Source of the DNA: Gracilaria gracilis
Lineage: Eukaryota; Rhodophyta; Florideophyceae; Gracilariales; Gracilariaceae
Length of the DNA: 64,000 bases
Direction of reading: 5' to 3'
Assembly: GCA_030374805.1 (NCBI GenBank)
Contig: JARGSG010000253.1
Span: 1-64,000, forward strand
Shown: positions 11,929 through 21,607 of the stretch, one piece after another
How the letters are laid out: the number at the start of each line of letters is the position of its first letter
Position numbering within the stretch: the stretch's first letter is position 1
Notes under the pieces: generated by a model
The model's input: the letters and a program-made list of their open reading frames with translations, nothing else
Told to the model about the DNA's origin: nothing
Databases searched by the model: none
Made by a program: the position numbers and the translations under genes

Positions 11929-12246
11929 TCAAAGATTCCCTTCTTTTTCTTGTTCTTCTATCCAATCATCTTGCCACGAGAGAAACTCATGTAGGAAACG
12001 GTGAGCCGCGCGCATTTCGTGCGAGAATCGATCAAAGACGTTATCTTCTATTTGAAACTGTACCCACCTCGTTAGAAAGTTACTGATATCCAAGTAAAAT
12101 TCGATTGCCTGATACGATACCATCATTTGGGAAGATTTCGTGAGGCACGTCTTAACTTCCTGACGGAGGTTGTTAACGGCGGAGTAATAGTTGCCTAAAC
12201 GCCAACGAAAGATGTAAACTTGTGTGATTTTGTCCATTCCGTTCAT
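11929..12246 (-). CDS. Small helical protein of unknown function
   Basis: This is a 105-residue open frame starting at the ATG at 12244-12246 (MNGMDKITQV). Its composition is that of a folded alpha-helical protein, rich in aromatic and charged residues, with an acidic end (WQDDWIEEQEKEGNL) and no signal peptide or membrane helix. I do not recognise the family. It lies convergent to the end of the Sec16-like pseudogene and divergent from the BTB gene. The aromatic-rich composition argues against a chance frame, but no motif confirms it. A missing upstream exon cannot be excluded. Confidence 0.45.
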   Translation of the reverse strand: MNGMDKITQVYIFRWRLGNYYSAVNNLRQEVKTCLTKSSQMMVSYQAIEFYLDISNFLTRWVQFQIEDNVFDRFSHEMRAAHRFLHEFLSWQDDWIEEQEKEGNL

Positions 12247-12841
12247 GATTAATAACAATGCCAATGATAATGAAAGTGAATATTTTCAACAAGGTAGTGT
12301 CTGTTATGTGGCTTCGATAATGTAGGTAGGTGCGAGTCGCACCGTGCGACTGAATCAGACTGGTTGATGACAGAAGAGAACCGTGCGAGAGTTGATCCGC
12401 GTTGCAGTTTGAAATTCAAATCCCGTACACCGCGGGGCTCTGAGAGAGCCTACGTGTCGTAGGCCACGTCACAAGCGCTGCCCCTGAAGAACAGGTTCGG
12501 CTGGGAGTCTCTGCCTGGAACCTTTCAAATAGGTTACACTTCATACTACGTAAGAAAGCGTCAGACGGAAGGAAGTCCCACTTGTCTACTGAAGATTCTC
12601 AAAAGTTTGACACGTCTGAGACATTTCGCGAGCTCGGATGAAAAAGTCACGCGTGATCTTGGACGTAGAAGACACCAATAAACTTTCTCAAGAGGGTCAA
12701 AACTTTTGAATTCGGTGTTTCGGGGACGGTAAGGCTACGCTACCCAACTATACCCTACAATAGCAGCAACGGCTCCAGTCTTGTGAGTTGTGCCAGAGGC
12801 TCTTCTCCGTCGCGCAACTTCGACACACACACACCATTCCT
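12247..12841. other. Hairpin-rich gene-free stretch upstream of the BTB gene
   Basis: No ORF is supported. The segment carries several inverted repeats, including GGTGCGA-G-TCGCACC near 12329-12343 and GCCTACG-TGT-CGTAGGC at 12448-12464. It may hold a structured RNA or the BTB promoter, but no known RNA family is recognisable. Confidence 0.35.
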
Positions 12842-12899
12842 CCCCCCCCCCTTCCCCCTTCCCCCTTCCCCCTTCCCCCTTCCCCCTTCCCCCTTCCCC
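12842..12899 (+). repeat. (CCCCCTT)n pyrimidine microsatellite in the BTB gene leader
   Basis: About seven copies of a 7-bp C5T2 unit end 46 bp before the ATG of the BTB gene. The tract probably lies in its promoter or 5' UTR. Confidence 0.9.
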
Positions 12900-12944
12900 G
12901 TTGCCCGCCGCCGCCAAAAGCGTGCCTGTTCCATCCTTGCCGCC

Positions 12945-14387
12945 ATGGTCGTGTCCGTGCTCAACGCCGACCCCGTGCAGGCCAACGCGCAGATGCTGTT
13001 GGAAGAGCATCTGCACCCGTTCTGTGACGTCGATGTCGTCGCCGGACGCAAGCACTTCCCGGCCCATCGCGCAGTTCTCGCCATCCACTCGCTCGATTTT
13101 CGCGCCGCCTTCTCGCACCCACCGTCCGCGCGCTCGCCGCCCCCAACCAAACGAACCTTCACCTCCCTCTCGAGCGATCACCCCGCCGACGCCGCCGCCG
13201 CGGAGGAGGGGCCCGACGCCAAGCCGCGCTCCAAGCAGCCGCCCAGGTTCCGCATCCATGTGTCGCTGGATAACGTCGACGAAGATGCTTTGCGTCGAGG
13301 CTGGCAGTTGGTGTACTCGTACATGTATGGCCACCATGTCACGCTTGATACCGATTCCGTGTTGGCCGCGCTTCCGATCTGTCGACGCTACCGCTTCGAA
13401 GAGCTGGCTTCCTTGCTAGACGCCTTCCTGTGTGAGGGCGCCGTCACCGAGCACAACTGCACGCGTGTGTACGCCGCCGCCGCCGTCCAACCGTCCTCCT
13501 CGCACGCCGCTCGCCCGCGCGATGCCGATGCCCAACTCGTGCTCAACGCCGCGTGGCAAGTGATGAAGTCGCGCTTTGCCAACGTCGTCGATTGGCGTTC
13601 ACTCCCGTATCATGCGCTTGTCAAGCTGCTCAAGCTCAACGACCTCGACGTCAGCAGTGAGGCTCTCGTGTTTGACGCCGTGCAACAATGGGTGTTTGCC
13701 AATCTCAGCACTATTGACGCCACCCATGTTGCGGGTGTTGTCAAGCTCGTGCGCTTTCCAACCATGACGCAGGAGGAGTTGGAACTGGCTGCCGCTTCGC
13801 AGCTCGTCACCAAGTTCACTGTGTGTAGAAAGTACGTCAGTCGAGGGCTGGCGGCCAAATCGGATGAACGCCGCGGCTTGATACGCTCGGTTGTGATGGA
13901 GAGCAGCCCCGTTTACCGCCGACGCCGCACAGATGCGCTCACGTTTTCCGACCGCATCGCTGGCTGGCGCAGACTTGAGAACAACGTCGGTACTAGCTCA
14001 CGCTACTTTGCAGGCTGTCTGTGGAACCTGATCATCGAGAAAGATGCCGAATGGGTTGGAGTTTTCCTGGGCTGTCAGTCTGAGAATGACGAAAAAGAGA
14101 TGGACGTTGAGCTGGACTTTTCCGTGTTCATGGTCAAACATACCGGTGCGCATCCAGAGCTTGTAACCAAACAGGTTAAGGGTGCTTGCTTTGGTAGAAG
14201 TGGCCAACGTATTGGTTTCCGGCACATGATCAGGCGGAGCGACATAGAGAAGGAAGGCAGCCGATTGCTCCTAAGAGACACATTGTTCATCGGTGCAAGC
14301 ATCCGTCTTCGATGTTCACAACTTGATGTCATTGGTATATCCGAAGATGGAGATGACACAGCCGAATCCGAGTCATCGATGATGTGA
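12945..14387 (+). CDS. BTB-BACK protein with C-terminal MATH-like domain (POB1/LRB type)
   Basis: This is a 480-residue single-exon protein. The ATG at 12945 sits in a strong context (gccgccATGG), and the longer open frame upstream begins at GTG and translates a microsatellite. Residues 17-140 are a BTB fold (HPFCDVDVVAGRKHFPAHRAVLA, later VYSYMYG) split by a Pro/Ser/Ala-rich insertion at about 56-100. Residues 145-270 fit BACK (RYRFEELASLLDAFL, LVFDAVQQWVFAN). Residues 390-470 look MATH-like, with GCLWNLIIEKDAEWVGVFLG, then FRHMIRRSDIEKEG and LLLRDTLFIGASI. BTB-BACK proteins are usually substrate adaptors of CUL3 ubiquitin ligases, and MATH domains bind substrates. In SPOP the order is MATH-BTB, whereas here the MATH-like part is last. 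The substrate is unknown. Confidence 0.85.
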   Translation: MVVSVLNADPVQANAQMLLEEHLHPFCDVDVVAGRKHFPAHRAVLAIHSLDFRAAFSHPPSARSPPPTKRTFTSLSSDHPADAAAAEEGPDAKPRSKQPPRFRIHVSLDNVDEDALRRGWQLVYSYMYGHHVTLDTDSVLAALPICRRYRFEELASLLDAFLCEGAVTEHNCTRVYAAAAVQPSSSHAARPRDADAQLVLNAAWQVMKSRFANVVDWRSLPYHALVKLLKLNDLDVSSEALVFDAVQQWVFANLSTIDATHVAGVVKLVRFPTMTQEELELAAASQLVTKFTVCRKYVSRGLAAKSDERRGLIRSVVMESSPVYRRRRTDALTFSDRIAGWRRLENNVGTSSRYFAGCLWNLIIEKDAEWVGVFLGCQSENDEKEMDVELDFSVFMVKHTGAHPELVTKQVKGACFGRSGQRIGFRHMIRRSDIEKEGSRLLLRDTLFIGASIRLRCSQLDVIGISEDGDDTAESESSMM

Positions 14388-16011
14388 TCGAACTCACCAC
14401 GCCGTGCTGCACTTGTTGTGGGTCATGATGCAGCACAAACATGACAGGCACATCCCCCAAGGTGCAGAATCGTCCGTCACGTCCCAATTAGTTGCATACA
14501 ATAGATGGGCATGACCATTGACAGAACGCTCGTGTATGTGCGTTTTTTTTTTCTTTTCACAGGTACTTTTGCCGCTATCAGACGGGCCCTATCAGACTGT
14601 TCAGGGCTGTTTTTTCCGGTCGCTCGGCTTGAGAATAGTGAGACACAGCGAGGACATGATACGTTGTCGGAGTGAAGATTGCAGCGTGACGCGCGCATCT
14701 GTGACAAGGGCCTCTATCTACGGAAGTGCGTCATAAAGTTGGTGCCAATCGCTTCTAGCTTGATATGTTTGTGAGCACAGCTGATGGCTGCAACGTGCTT
14801 GTGCAGCGAGCTTGTTTGGAGGGGTGACTTGCGGACCGCTGTGGGCGGCTGACTGTGCCGTCACTTGTATAATCATCGTTTGCACATGTACCACCGGTAT
14901 CATACTCTACAGAGCGTAACAGCGATGATGAGTTACGCCAGCGATAGTTGGATTGTTGGATGTTGTGCGGTGTGTAGCCACGTTTGCAGCACTGGCTTTG
15001 TGGCTTTGTCCTTCTGCTGTGGCGCTTTTCCAGTCGCCAAAGCGCCTCACACTGATGTGACAGGCGGGAGCGCTATCTCGGAGCGGCAGCCGCATGAAAA
15101 AGTTTTTCGCCAGCTCTGTAGAGCGAATGGTTGGTGGAAGATTTTGACACACACAGCAGAAAATGTTGTGCAAGCACAGCACTGTTGCTTTTTTTTTTTT
15201 TTCTTTTTGCTGAGCGGATGAGTTTGAAGATATACAACAGTGGAAAGCAGCAGCTGTGTGGAGAGAGAGAGAGAATTGGTTGATTGGTAGCGGCGATGTG
15301 CGAACAAGTTGTTGATGAGCACTGACATTGTTTTAAGAAGTTAACTTACCCGCAGCCTCATCGACGCGATGGTTCCGCCTTGGCGCGCAGCTGTGCACAT
15401 GCGCGCTGCGCATGGCGGCTGTTGGTGTTGGTGTTGGTGTATCGTTTATTACGCACAGTCAGAGGCTCTGACTCGGAGCAATGAACAGCTTCCACGCGCT
15501 GCCATTTGGATTATCTATTAGATAGAGGTTCCTCTTCAACGTCAAGTGCGGTAAGTTTAGGAAAGCTACAAGGGTAGGAGCTGTACTGTAACACAACATA
15601 ATGAGCGCGGCGAGCGCCGTGTTGTGATGCAGATTGAGCGCTTGTTCTCTCCCTCATGGCGGCAAATGTATCGGTACAGAGTGTATGACATTTTGTATAA
15701 AAATACGGAGCGGGCAAAGTCTTACAGATGGTGTATTCAGCTCCGAGTGCGAGGTTGGCACTCGGCTGACGTAAGATTGCGCAGCAGCACAAGCTCGCGC
15801 CGCGCCTTGCAAGATTTTGATCGTTCGCAGCTGAGGTTGCTTTCTTGGTTGTACAGCAAAAGTAAAAGGTTATGGAACAACAACAGCAGCAAGCAGCACT
15901 TGAGATACTAGTGCTGAGATGCAGTCAAGCCAAGCAGTTGGGTGTTCAGTGCTTTCGCAGTTGAAACTGATGCGCAAAATGAACAGTGAATGTGTTTAAA
16001 GCGCTTGTTGC

Positions 16012-16054
16012 GAGAGCGGTGCTCTGTTGTGAGAGCGGTGCTCTGTTGTGAGAG
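16012..16054 (+). repeat. Tandem repeat, 19-bp unit, 2.3 copies
   Basis: The unit GAGAGCGGTGCTCTGTTGT is repeated at 16012-16030 and 16031-16049, with a partial third copy. Each unit contains the inverted repeat AGAGC-GGT-GCTCT. Confidence 0.85.
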
Positions 16055-16559
16055 AAGTGTTGCAGTGTGGAAGGTAGCGTTTACGCTTTGTAAGTAAGGG
16101 CGTGCTGTTGGTGTATGTTGTGAAGGATCTGCGCGGCACAAATTACGTGTTGCTGTGAGAGCGGTGCGCGTTTTGGTTGTTATGGTTTGGGCCAGTGTGC
16201 TTGCAGAGTTAGCAGAGGGCAACAGAGGAAGCGTATTGGTGAACGATTTGTATTTGAATGCGTATAATAGTGTATGTTACGTACTACGTAGTAGAGGTCT
16301 CGCGACTGCTTTTGATTGATGAGAAGCAATCGGTGCAAAGCGGTGCAAAGCGTATGGCACCGTGAGTAGTAGCTGGTGCAGCGCGAGTAGGAGTTATGAC
16401 GGGTAGGAGAATGAGCTGTTTCGGCATGCACAGCAGCAGCTGCGGGCGCGGCTGCTTTTCGAACGCGTTGGCACCAATGGGCGAGATTAAAAAAGGAAAC
16501 GAATAATGCTCCAATAATGGCAATATGCAAGCACGCGCAATCAACTTTTAAAAAGGCAA

Positions 16560-17160
16560 CTTACGTTGCGTTGCGAGCGAGCGGCACGGAGCTGCGCGAG
16601 CAGCAGCCGCTCTATGACGAAAAAGGGCGCCACAAAAGTTGACAGCCGCCGTTCAAGCGCATTGATAGGCCAAATACTTTTAAACAGAGCTTTAAAAAGC
16701 GCAACCATTATTCGATGGACGAGAGCGTTTTCAATCGCGCGCCATGCAAGTTGCGTAACACGCGCACCATTTGCGCATATTCGCGAGCGCGTTTTTGATT
16801 GCGCGCGCCGGCGGCCGCGTGGTTGCCGTCACGCGTTGCGGCCGAATAACTACAGCACTGTACGACGTCGCGCGCATCATAGGCGGAAGCAGCGCAACGT
16901 AGCTGGTGGAAGCGGACTCATTATATAACGGTTCGATCTGCGAGGCCGCAATTGCGTTTTCCGCGGCGGCGGTGAGTCGCCCAACTTGGCGGGCGCGCTT
17001 GACGTGCGCGCCCCAAATTGCGTGAGCGCTCTGTTCCGCGCGTGAGCGCTCTGTTCCGCGCGTGAGCGCTCTGTTCCGCGCGTGCGCGCGCGCGCGCGTA
17101 GCGCCCAGGCGGAATCATTGCGCGCCAGCGCGTCACGCACGGCCGCAACGTTGAACACGC
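16560..17160. promoter_or_regulatory. CpG-dense core, candidate bidirectional promoter
   Basis: This is a CpG-saturated block between a G/T-rich left flank and a C/T-rich right flank. It contains a TATA-like ATTATATAACGG at about 16920-16931 that reads as TATA on either strand. In nearby genes such as the bZIP gene the mRNA strand is C-rich, so the flip suggests transcription outward in both directions. This is inference only. Confidence 0.3.
17022..17081 (+). repeat. Tandem repeat, 20-bp unit, 3 exact copies
   Basis: GTGAGCGCTCTGTTCCGCGC is repeated three times without mismatch and is followed by an alternating CG tract. Each unit has the palindrome GAGCGCTC. Confidence 0.92.
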
Positions 17161-20088
17161 TGTCCCGCCATTGCCCGCTCACGCGCGCCCATCCCCCACA
17201 CGTGTCCCGCACGCGCCGCCGCCACAAATGCGTCCCCCCCCTCGCCAGCCGCTCCGCTCGTCGCAAGTACTGACGCTATGGCGTGAATCACTTTCGCTCC
17301 GCTTCGGCTTTCGACCGTCCCAACGCGCCTTTCCCCCATCCCCCCCCCCCCCCCCGGCCCGGTCTCGCTCGCGCAAACGCCGCGCTTCGCTCAGCGCTCA
17401 TCTTCCAGCTACATGCAAATACGTAATGCGTTCGCACTGACACTGTTACCCACCACACATATGGCCGCTCGCTGTCTCACATTGCAGTCAAAACTTGTGG
17501 TCGCTCGCTTGTGCACTGCTGCGGAGCTGCTTCTTTTGCCACATCATGTGCTCTATCTGTTTGCGTTCTGGCTTTCGCCCCAGCCGGCCTTCTTCCAATC
17601 TCATCCCGCCCTGTCTGTTCAGCTGTTCTCGCCTCTTCAACCGCATCTCGCCTTCTAATCGTCCCACCAATCCCCACTTTTGCAATCCAACCCCCCTGAA
17701 CAACTTCCGTCTGCAAATATACCACCCATTACCACACAATTCTGCCGACAACATCCCCCCTCTGCTTTCACCCATTCCGGGGCCACGTACCATCCCATTC
17801 TACTGCTTATACACTAATGCTCTACTATTGCTTTTAATCACTACTTCACCCCATCACAAGCTATGCACTCAATTCGCAAACTCCAGCGCCCCGTCTCTTT
17901 CTCTCTCTCTCTCGCTCTTGCTCTCTGTTGCTGCCTAAATACACAAATGCATCACAACAGAAAGTGTTATTTCTGGCTTAGCATACAACAGCATCTAGTC
18001 AATTCTCCGTCCTGCTCCCAGCTCAGTCGCCACAGCTACCCCCGTCCTCGAACAACTCCGAACAACCCTATGCCCACAACTGACAGCACAACAATTCCTC
18101 CTTTTACTACCCATTCTCACGTTTGTTCTACACCTTTCACTTCACAACTGAAGGCCGAAAAATCTAATACCAGTAGCATTGTACGATCAGCCCGACGTCG
18201 TGCTGGCTTTTCTCAGCCGCCAGATCCTTCATGGCACACATGCTTGCCCTATTTCCGATCCATCTTTTCTTTTTCTCAAGCTTACTCTCACCTTCGCGCC
18301 GTGTCCCATACGGGACGTACGCAGAGGCCTCAAACCGATTCATACGCCAACCTCCTTGATTAGCTTCTTGTACTGCTTTAACCGCAACTCGCTCAATCAC
18401 AGCCTAAGCTTTTGAGTCTACCTATTTCTCACGACGTACTGCTGCCCTATAGTTTTTAAATTCGCCACCGCTCGACAACATCCACCACACATTTGGCTCG
18501 CTTACCGCCCTTTACAATAGTGAGATCGTCCAAAGTGGCGTGCCTCATGCAAAGCAGGGGGCCCTTGAGACTTCATTTTCAGCAACTCGCCAAAGCACAT
18601 GGCCGATCACCAAACGTCTATCGAGAAAGCACTGGCAGCAAAGGACAAAACATTAATCACGGTTCGAGTCATGAACGGGCAATTGTCTCGACAGCAATGC
18701 CTTCTTTGGTCAGCACTTTCACACTTGGTGCAACCCGGTATGCATTTTGCGTGCGGCCCCTCTTGCCATATGGCTTCTCAGCAGCGCCCCGTTAGAATGC
18801 ACCATTTCGCAATTTATGCTGTGTTGAAACGATTCTTTTGTGGTAGTTCATGGCCCGTTGAGAAGCGAACCAGGGAAAGGCTGCTCCTTTTGACTGTAGA
18901 TAATTCTAGAGCACAAGTATACAACCATCCACACTCTACGCATACAGTTTGTGCTAGTCTCAGTCCAGCCATATTAGTCGGATACTGCCAAGCACTGGCG
19001 CTGAGACCGAAGACAGAGCTACAGCTTCAATTTTTGTCTATCAAGATTCTATTAGAGGGTAGTATCCCCGAAGGATAGCCGAGTGGCCGGTGTTCAAAAA
19101 GTTTTGTTCAGCCTCTATGTCTGTTGTCTCTACTGAGTTGCTGAGATTTGTTTCTGATACATGTACACAATGGCATCATAGACCTGTATGGTTCCCTACC
19201 TTCTGAAGGTCCATACTCGACTTCGTTTCTCAGGAAAAGCATAGCCCATCATTTTATGTAGACCCATCAAACAACCACGGGGCTGGCCCGTCTATCGTTT
19301 AGTGTGCAGAGAGATAAAGCTTCAGAGCTGAATTCTAGACATAGGGATGAGGTCCACACACAAGATATAGTACACACCGACAACACCCAGGTGTAAGTGT
19401 GTCGAGACTTTCTAGATAGTACAGACCATTTCGCTGCAGGGCTCGGTGACCGCAGAGTACATACACAGTTCAGCATGGCTTTGGGCCTGTATTGATCTTT
19501 TCCGCAAGAAATGACTGACTTTGAATCTGGTCACCTCTCACCATGCAAAATATAGAATGTGTGAGGGTTGGTGTAGATGGGTTGGTGAGATTTGGTGCTT
19601 TTGAGAGCTCTCCTCGAAAGCCCAAAACAGCCGGTATGATTCATCCCGTGCTTCATCCTCCTGGCTATAACCAGAAGGGCAACATTGAGTGGGTAGTTGG
19701 TATTCGAAATGCGGTTGGTAGCTAGCAACCGAAAAAAAAAAACACGTTACCAGACTCAAAAGATGAACTCCGTCTCGAAAACTATACCGACTGCTCGACG
19801 GTTTTGGGAAGCTTTAGAATACAGAATGTAACGTTTAGTCAATGAGTATAGTAGAAATGTTGAAAGCAAAAAATGTGTGTGAATGTGCCACAGAAAGTAC
19901 ATGCACGTCGGAAGAATGGAAGGAGTGCCCCTGCAAGAGGCGTAAAAGGCAGACATGAAAGAAAGGAAAGGCTGAGTTGGACTCAAACAATATTGGCGAT
20001 TGGAGATTGATATTTGTCTTTATACAGATGATGGGACATATATTACAAACTGGTAAGGTAGAGGAAAAGTTTCGTTGCTCAAGGGCAA

Positions 20089-21003
20089 CTACTGACGATG
20101 CAGTGTTTGATTCGGAGCCGAATGGGTTTGTGTGGGTCCGTGGGGTTGTGTTGGCGTTGGTGTTGGTGTTGGTTGTTGAGATGACTGTTGTGTTGGCTGC
20201 GGAGGGGTTTGTTGTGTGTGTTGCTGTTGTGCCAATGCAGCGTTGTACGAACACATTGAACAAGAGCTGAGCATGACATGCATTCGTTCTACAGAGGCCT
20301 GCAAGTGTTCTATTTGGAGCTTGTACCTTTGCAGGGTCTGTTGCAAGAGCATGTTTCCGTTTTGAAGCTGAATGAAACGGTTCTTCTGTTTCTCTCTTGC
20401 ACGACGGCTCGACTCTCTGTTTCTGGCGGCTCGATCGGCTTGGCGCTTCTTGTGGGAGTCAATCTCAGATTGAGGAGGCTGTGAGTTTGCCGTGGTTGCC
20501 CGAGTAGAGGTTGCGGTGGTATTCTTCGACTTGATGTGTACCTCCTCGGTCTTGATGGCACACTCGGAGTTGACCGGTGAGGATGGAAGCTTCTTGGAGG
20601 AAGCGGGGGATGTGGAAGAAGAGGTGGTGGAGGCGAGAGGGGCGTGCGACTCTGGCTGGTGGAGCGGCAGCACCGGCGCTTGGAGAGGCGGAAAAGGAAC
20701 CAAGGCGGGTGGCTTGGACTCGTCAGAGGAAATGTCCGAGAAGGCCTCCGTGACCGGGAGCACGTCGAGGGGAGGGTCTTCCAACCACGGGTCAAAGGCG
20801 GGGGGGCGGAAATCAGTGCACGGCACATGCGGATGAATGAAGTCATACGGGAGATCCGAGAGGGTGAGATCAAGGGCGAAGGGCGAAATTTCCATGGAGA
20901 GCTCTTCCTTGGGGTCGGTGGAGAAAGGTTCGAGGCGCATCTTCTTGCACGGCGGACCGAGCACGTCGGCGGCCGGGCGGACATGGTGGGTGGAGGAGGG
21001 CAT
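20089..21003 (-). CDS. bZIP transcription factor
   Basis: This is a 304-residue protein starting at the ATG at 21001-21003. The longer open frame upstream is GC-rich flank with a GT microsatellite. Residues 1-180 are acidic and Pro/Ser-rich, as in activation domains, with a DLTLSDLPYDFIHPH patch. Residues 184-208 form the basic region KKRQADRAARNRESSRRAREK, which matches the N-x7-R signature. Residues 209-244 form an amphipathic zipper with Leu, Met or Ile at heptad positions. The tail (259-304) is Gln/Thr/Pro-rich. Such factors bind ACGT-core DNA as dimers in the nucleus. The last 15 residues before the zipper keep the invariant Asn and Arg, so DNA binding should be intact. I cannot assign an orthologue group. 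Confidence 0.93.
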   Translation of the reverse strand: MPSSTHHVRPAADVLGPPCKKMRLEPFSTDPKEELSMEISPFALDLTLSDLPYDFIHPHVPCTDFRPPAFDPWLEDPPLDVLPVTEAFSDISSDESKPPALVPFPPLQAPVLPLHQPESHAPLASTTSSSTSPASSKKLPSSPVNSECAIKTEEVHIKSKNTTATSTRATTANSQPPQSEIDSHKKRQADRAARNRESSRRAREKQKNRFIQLQNGNMLLQQTLQRYKLQIEHLQASVERMHVMLSSCSMCSYNAALAQQQHTQQTPPQPTQQSSQQPTPTPTPTQPHGPTQTHSAPNQTLHRQ

Positions 21004-21160
21004 TGTGGAGGGGAGGGGAGGGAGAGGGAGGTGGGGAGAGGGAGGCGGGGAGGGCGGAGTGGAACGAACTTCCCGCAGCGGGGCCGGAGTGGGGCAGGAG
21101 AGAGAAGGGAGGGGGGGGCGTGGGGAAGGCGGTGAACAGGCGGGAGCTGAGAGAAGCGCT

Positions 21161-21171
21161 TCTTTATAGCG
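21161..21171 (-). promoter_or_regulatory. TATA box of the bZIP gene
   Basis: The minus strand reads GCTATAAAGA about 160 bp upstream of the bZIP ATG, inside otherwise very GC-rich DNA. Confidence 0.6.
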
Positions 21172-21550
21172 GTGCGCTGTGGAGCGTTTGCGCGTGGGGG
21201 CAGAGGAGGCACGCGGTGACACGCGCGTGGGCGCGTGCCACGGCAACCGCCTGCAGCGCGTGGCAGCTGGCGGCGCCAGCACGCGCAACGCACGCGCGCA
21301 CGCGCACGCGCGAACTGATCGCTTTGGCAGCGCGCGCGCGCGTCGGGCACATGCGTGCGTGACGTGAGCACGCGCTCGCGCGCGTGCGGCGCGCGTGCGG
21401 CGCACGCCCCGCCGCCGCTTGCGCCAACCGCCTCCGCGCACGCGCCGCCGCTGCCGCCGCCGCCCCGCCGCGCGCCGTGCGCGCGTGGGCCAGCCGCTCG
21501 CTGTGAAAGTTAACTCTCCCCCGCCGCGCGCCCGCTCTCTCAACTGCGCC

Positions 21551-21574
21551 GTGCGCGCGCGCGCGCGCGTGTGT

Positions 21575-21606
<32 letters not shown>
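21551..21606 (+). repeat. (GC)n-(GT)n alternating purine-pyrimidine tract
   Basis: A CG-alternating run passes into an almost pure GT run of nearly 40 bp. Such tracts can form Z-DNA. It lies about 550 bp upstream of the bZIP ATG. Confidence 0.9.

Positions 21607-21607
<1 letters not shown>

Larger units (their letters stand above)
14388..20088. other. Gene-poor 5.7-kb region with a compositional flip near 16.5-17.1 kb
   Basis: No open frame here has recognisable protein content. The plus strand is G/T-rich from about 14.5 to 16.5 kb, becomes CpG-dense at 16.56-17.16 kb and is then C/T-rich to about 18.6 kb. From 19.5 kb it turns G-rich again ahead of the bZIP gene on the minus strand. Two frames on the C-rich side (17171-17440 and 17863-18363) are Pro/Ser/Arg-rich without motifs. 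Long untranslated or non-coding transcripts are possible. Confidence 0.5.

Noticed and set aside
12370-12445. Possible C/D box snoRNA (TTGATGAC and CTGA)
   Set aside because: The C box has the wrong first base, the spacing is long and no terminal stem is visible.
14745-14775. U2-like start (AATCGCTTCT)
   Set aside because: Match ends after about ten bases; no Sm site or branch-recognition sequence follows.
17171-18363. Pro/Ser-rich plus-strand ORFs right of the first CpG core
   Set aside because: Amino-acid content follows from C/T-rich DNA; no conserved domain. Kept only as a possible non-coding transcript.
18655-18680. tRNA B-box-like GGTTCGAGTC
   Set aside because: T-arm has a mismatch and no matching D-arm or acceptor stem lies upstream.
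19073-19100. tRNA-like A box (TAGCCGAGTGG)
   Set aside because: No B box with a T-arm and no acceptor stem pairing downstream.
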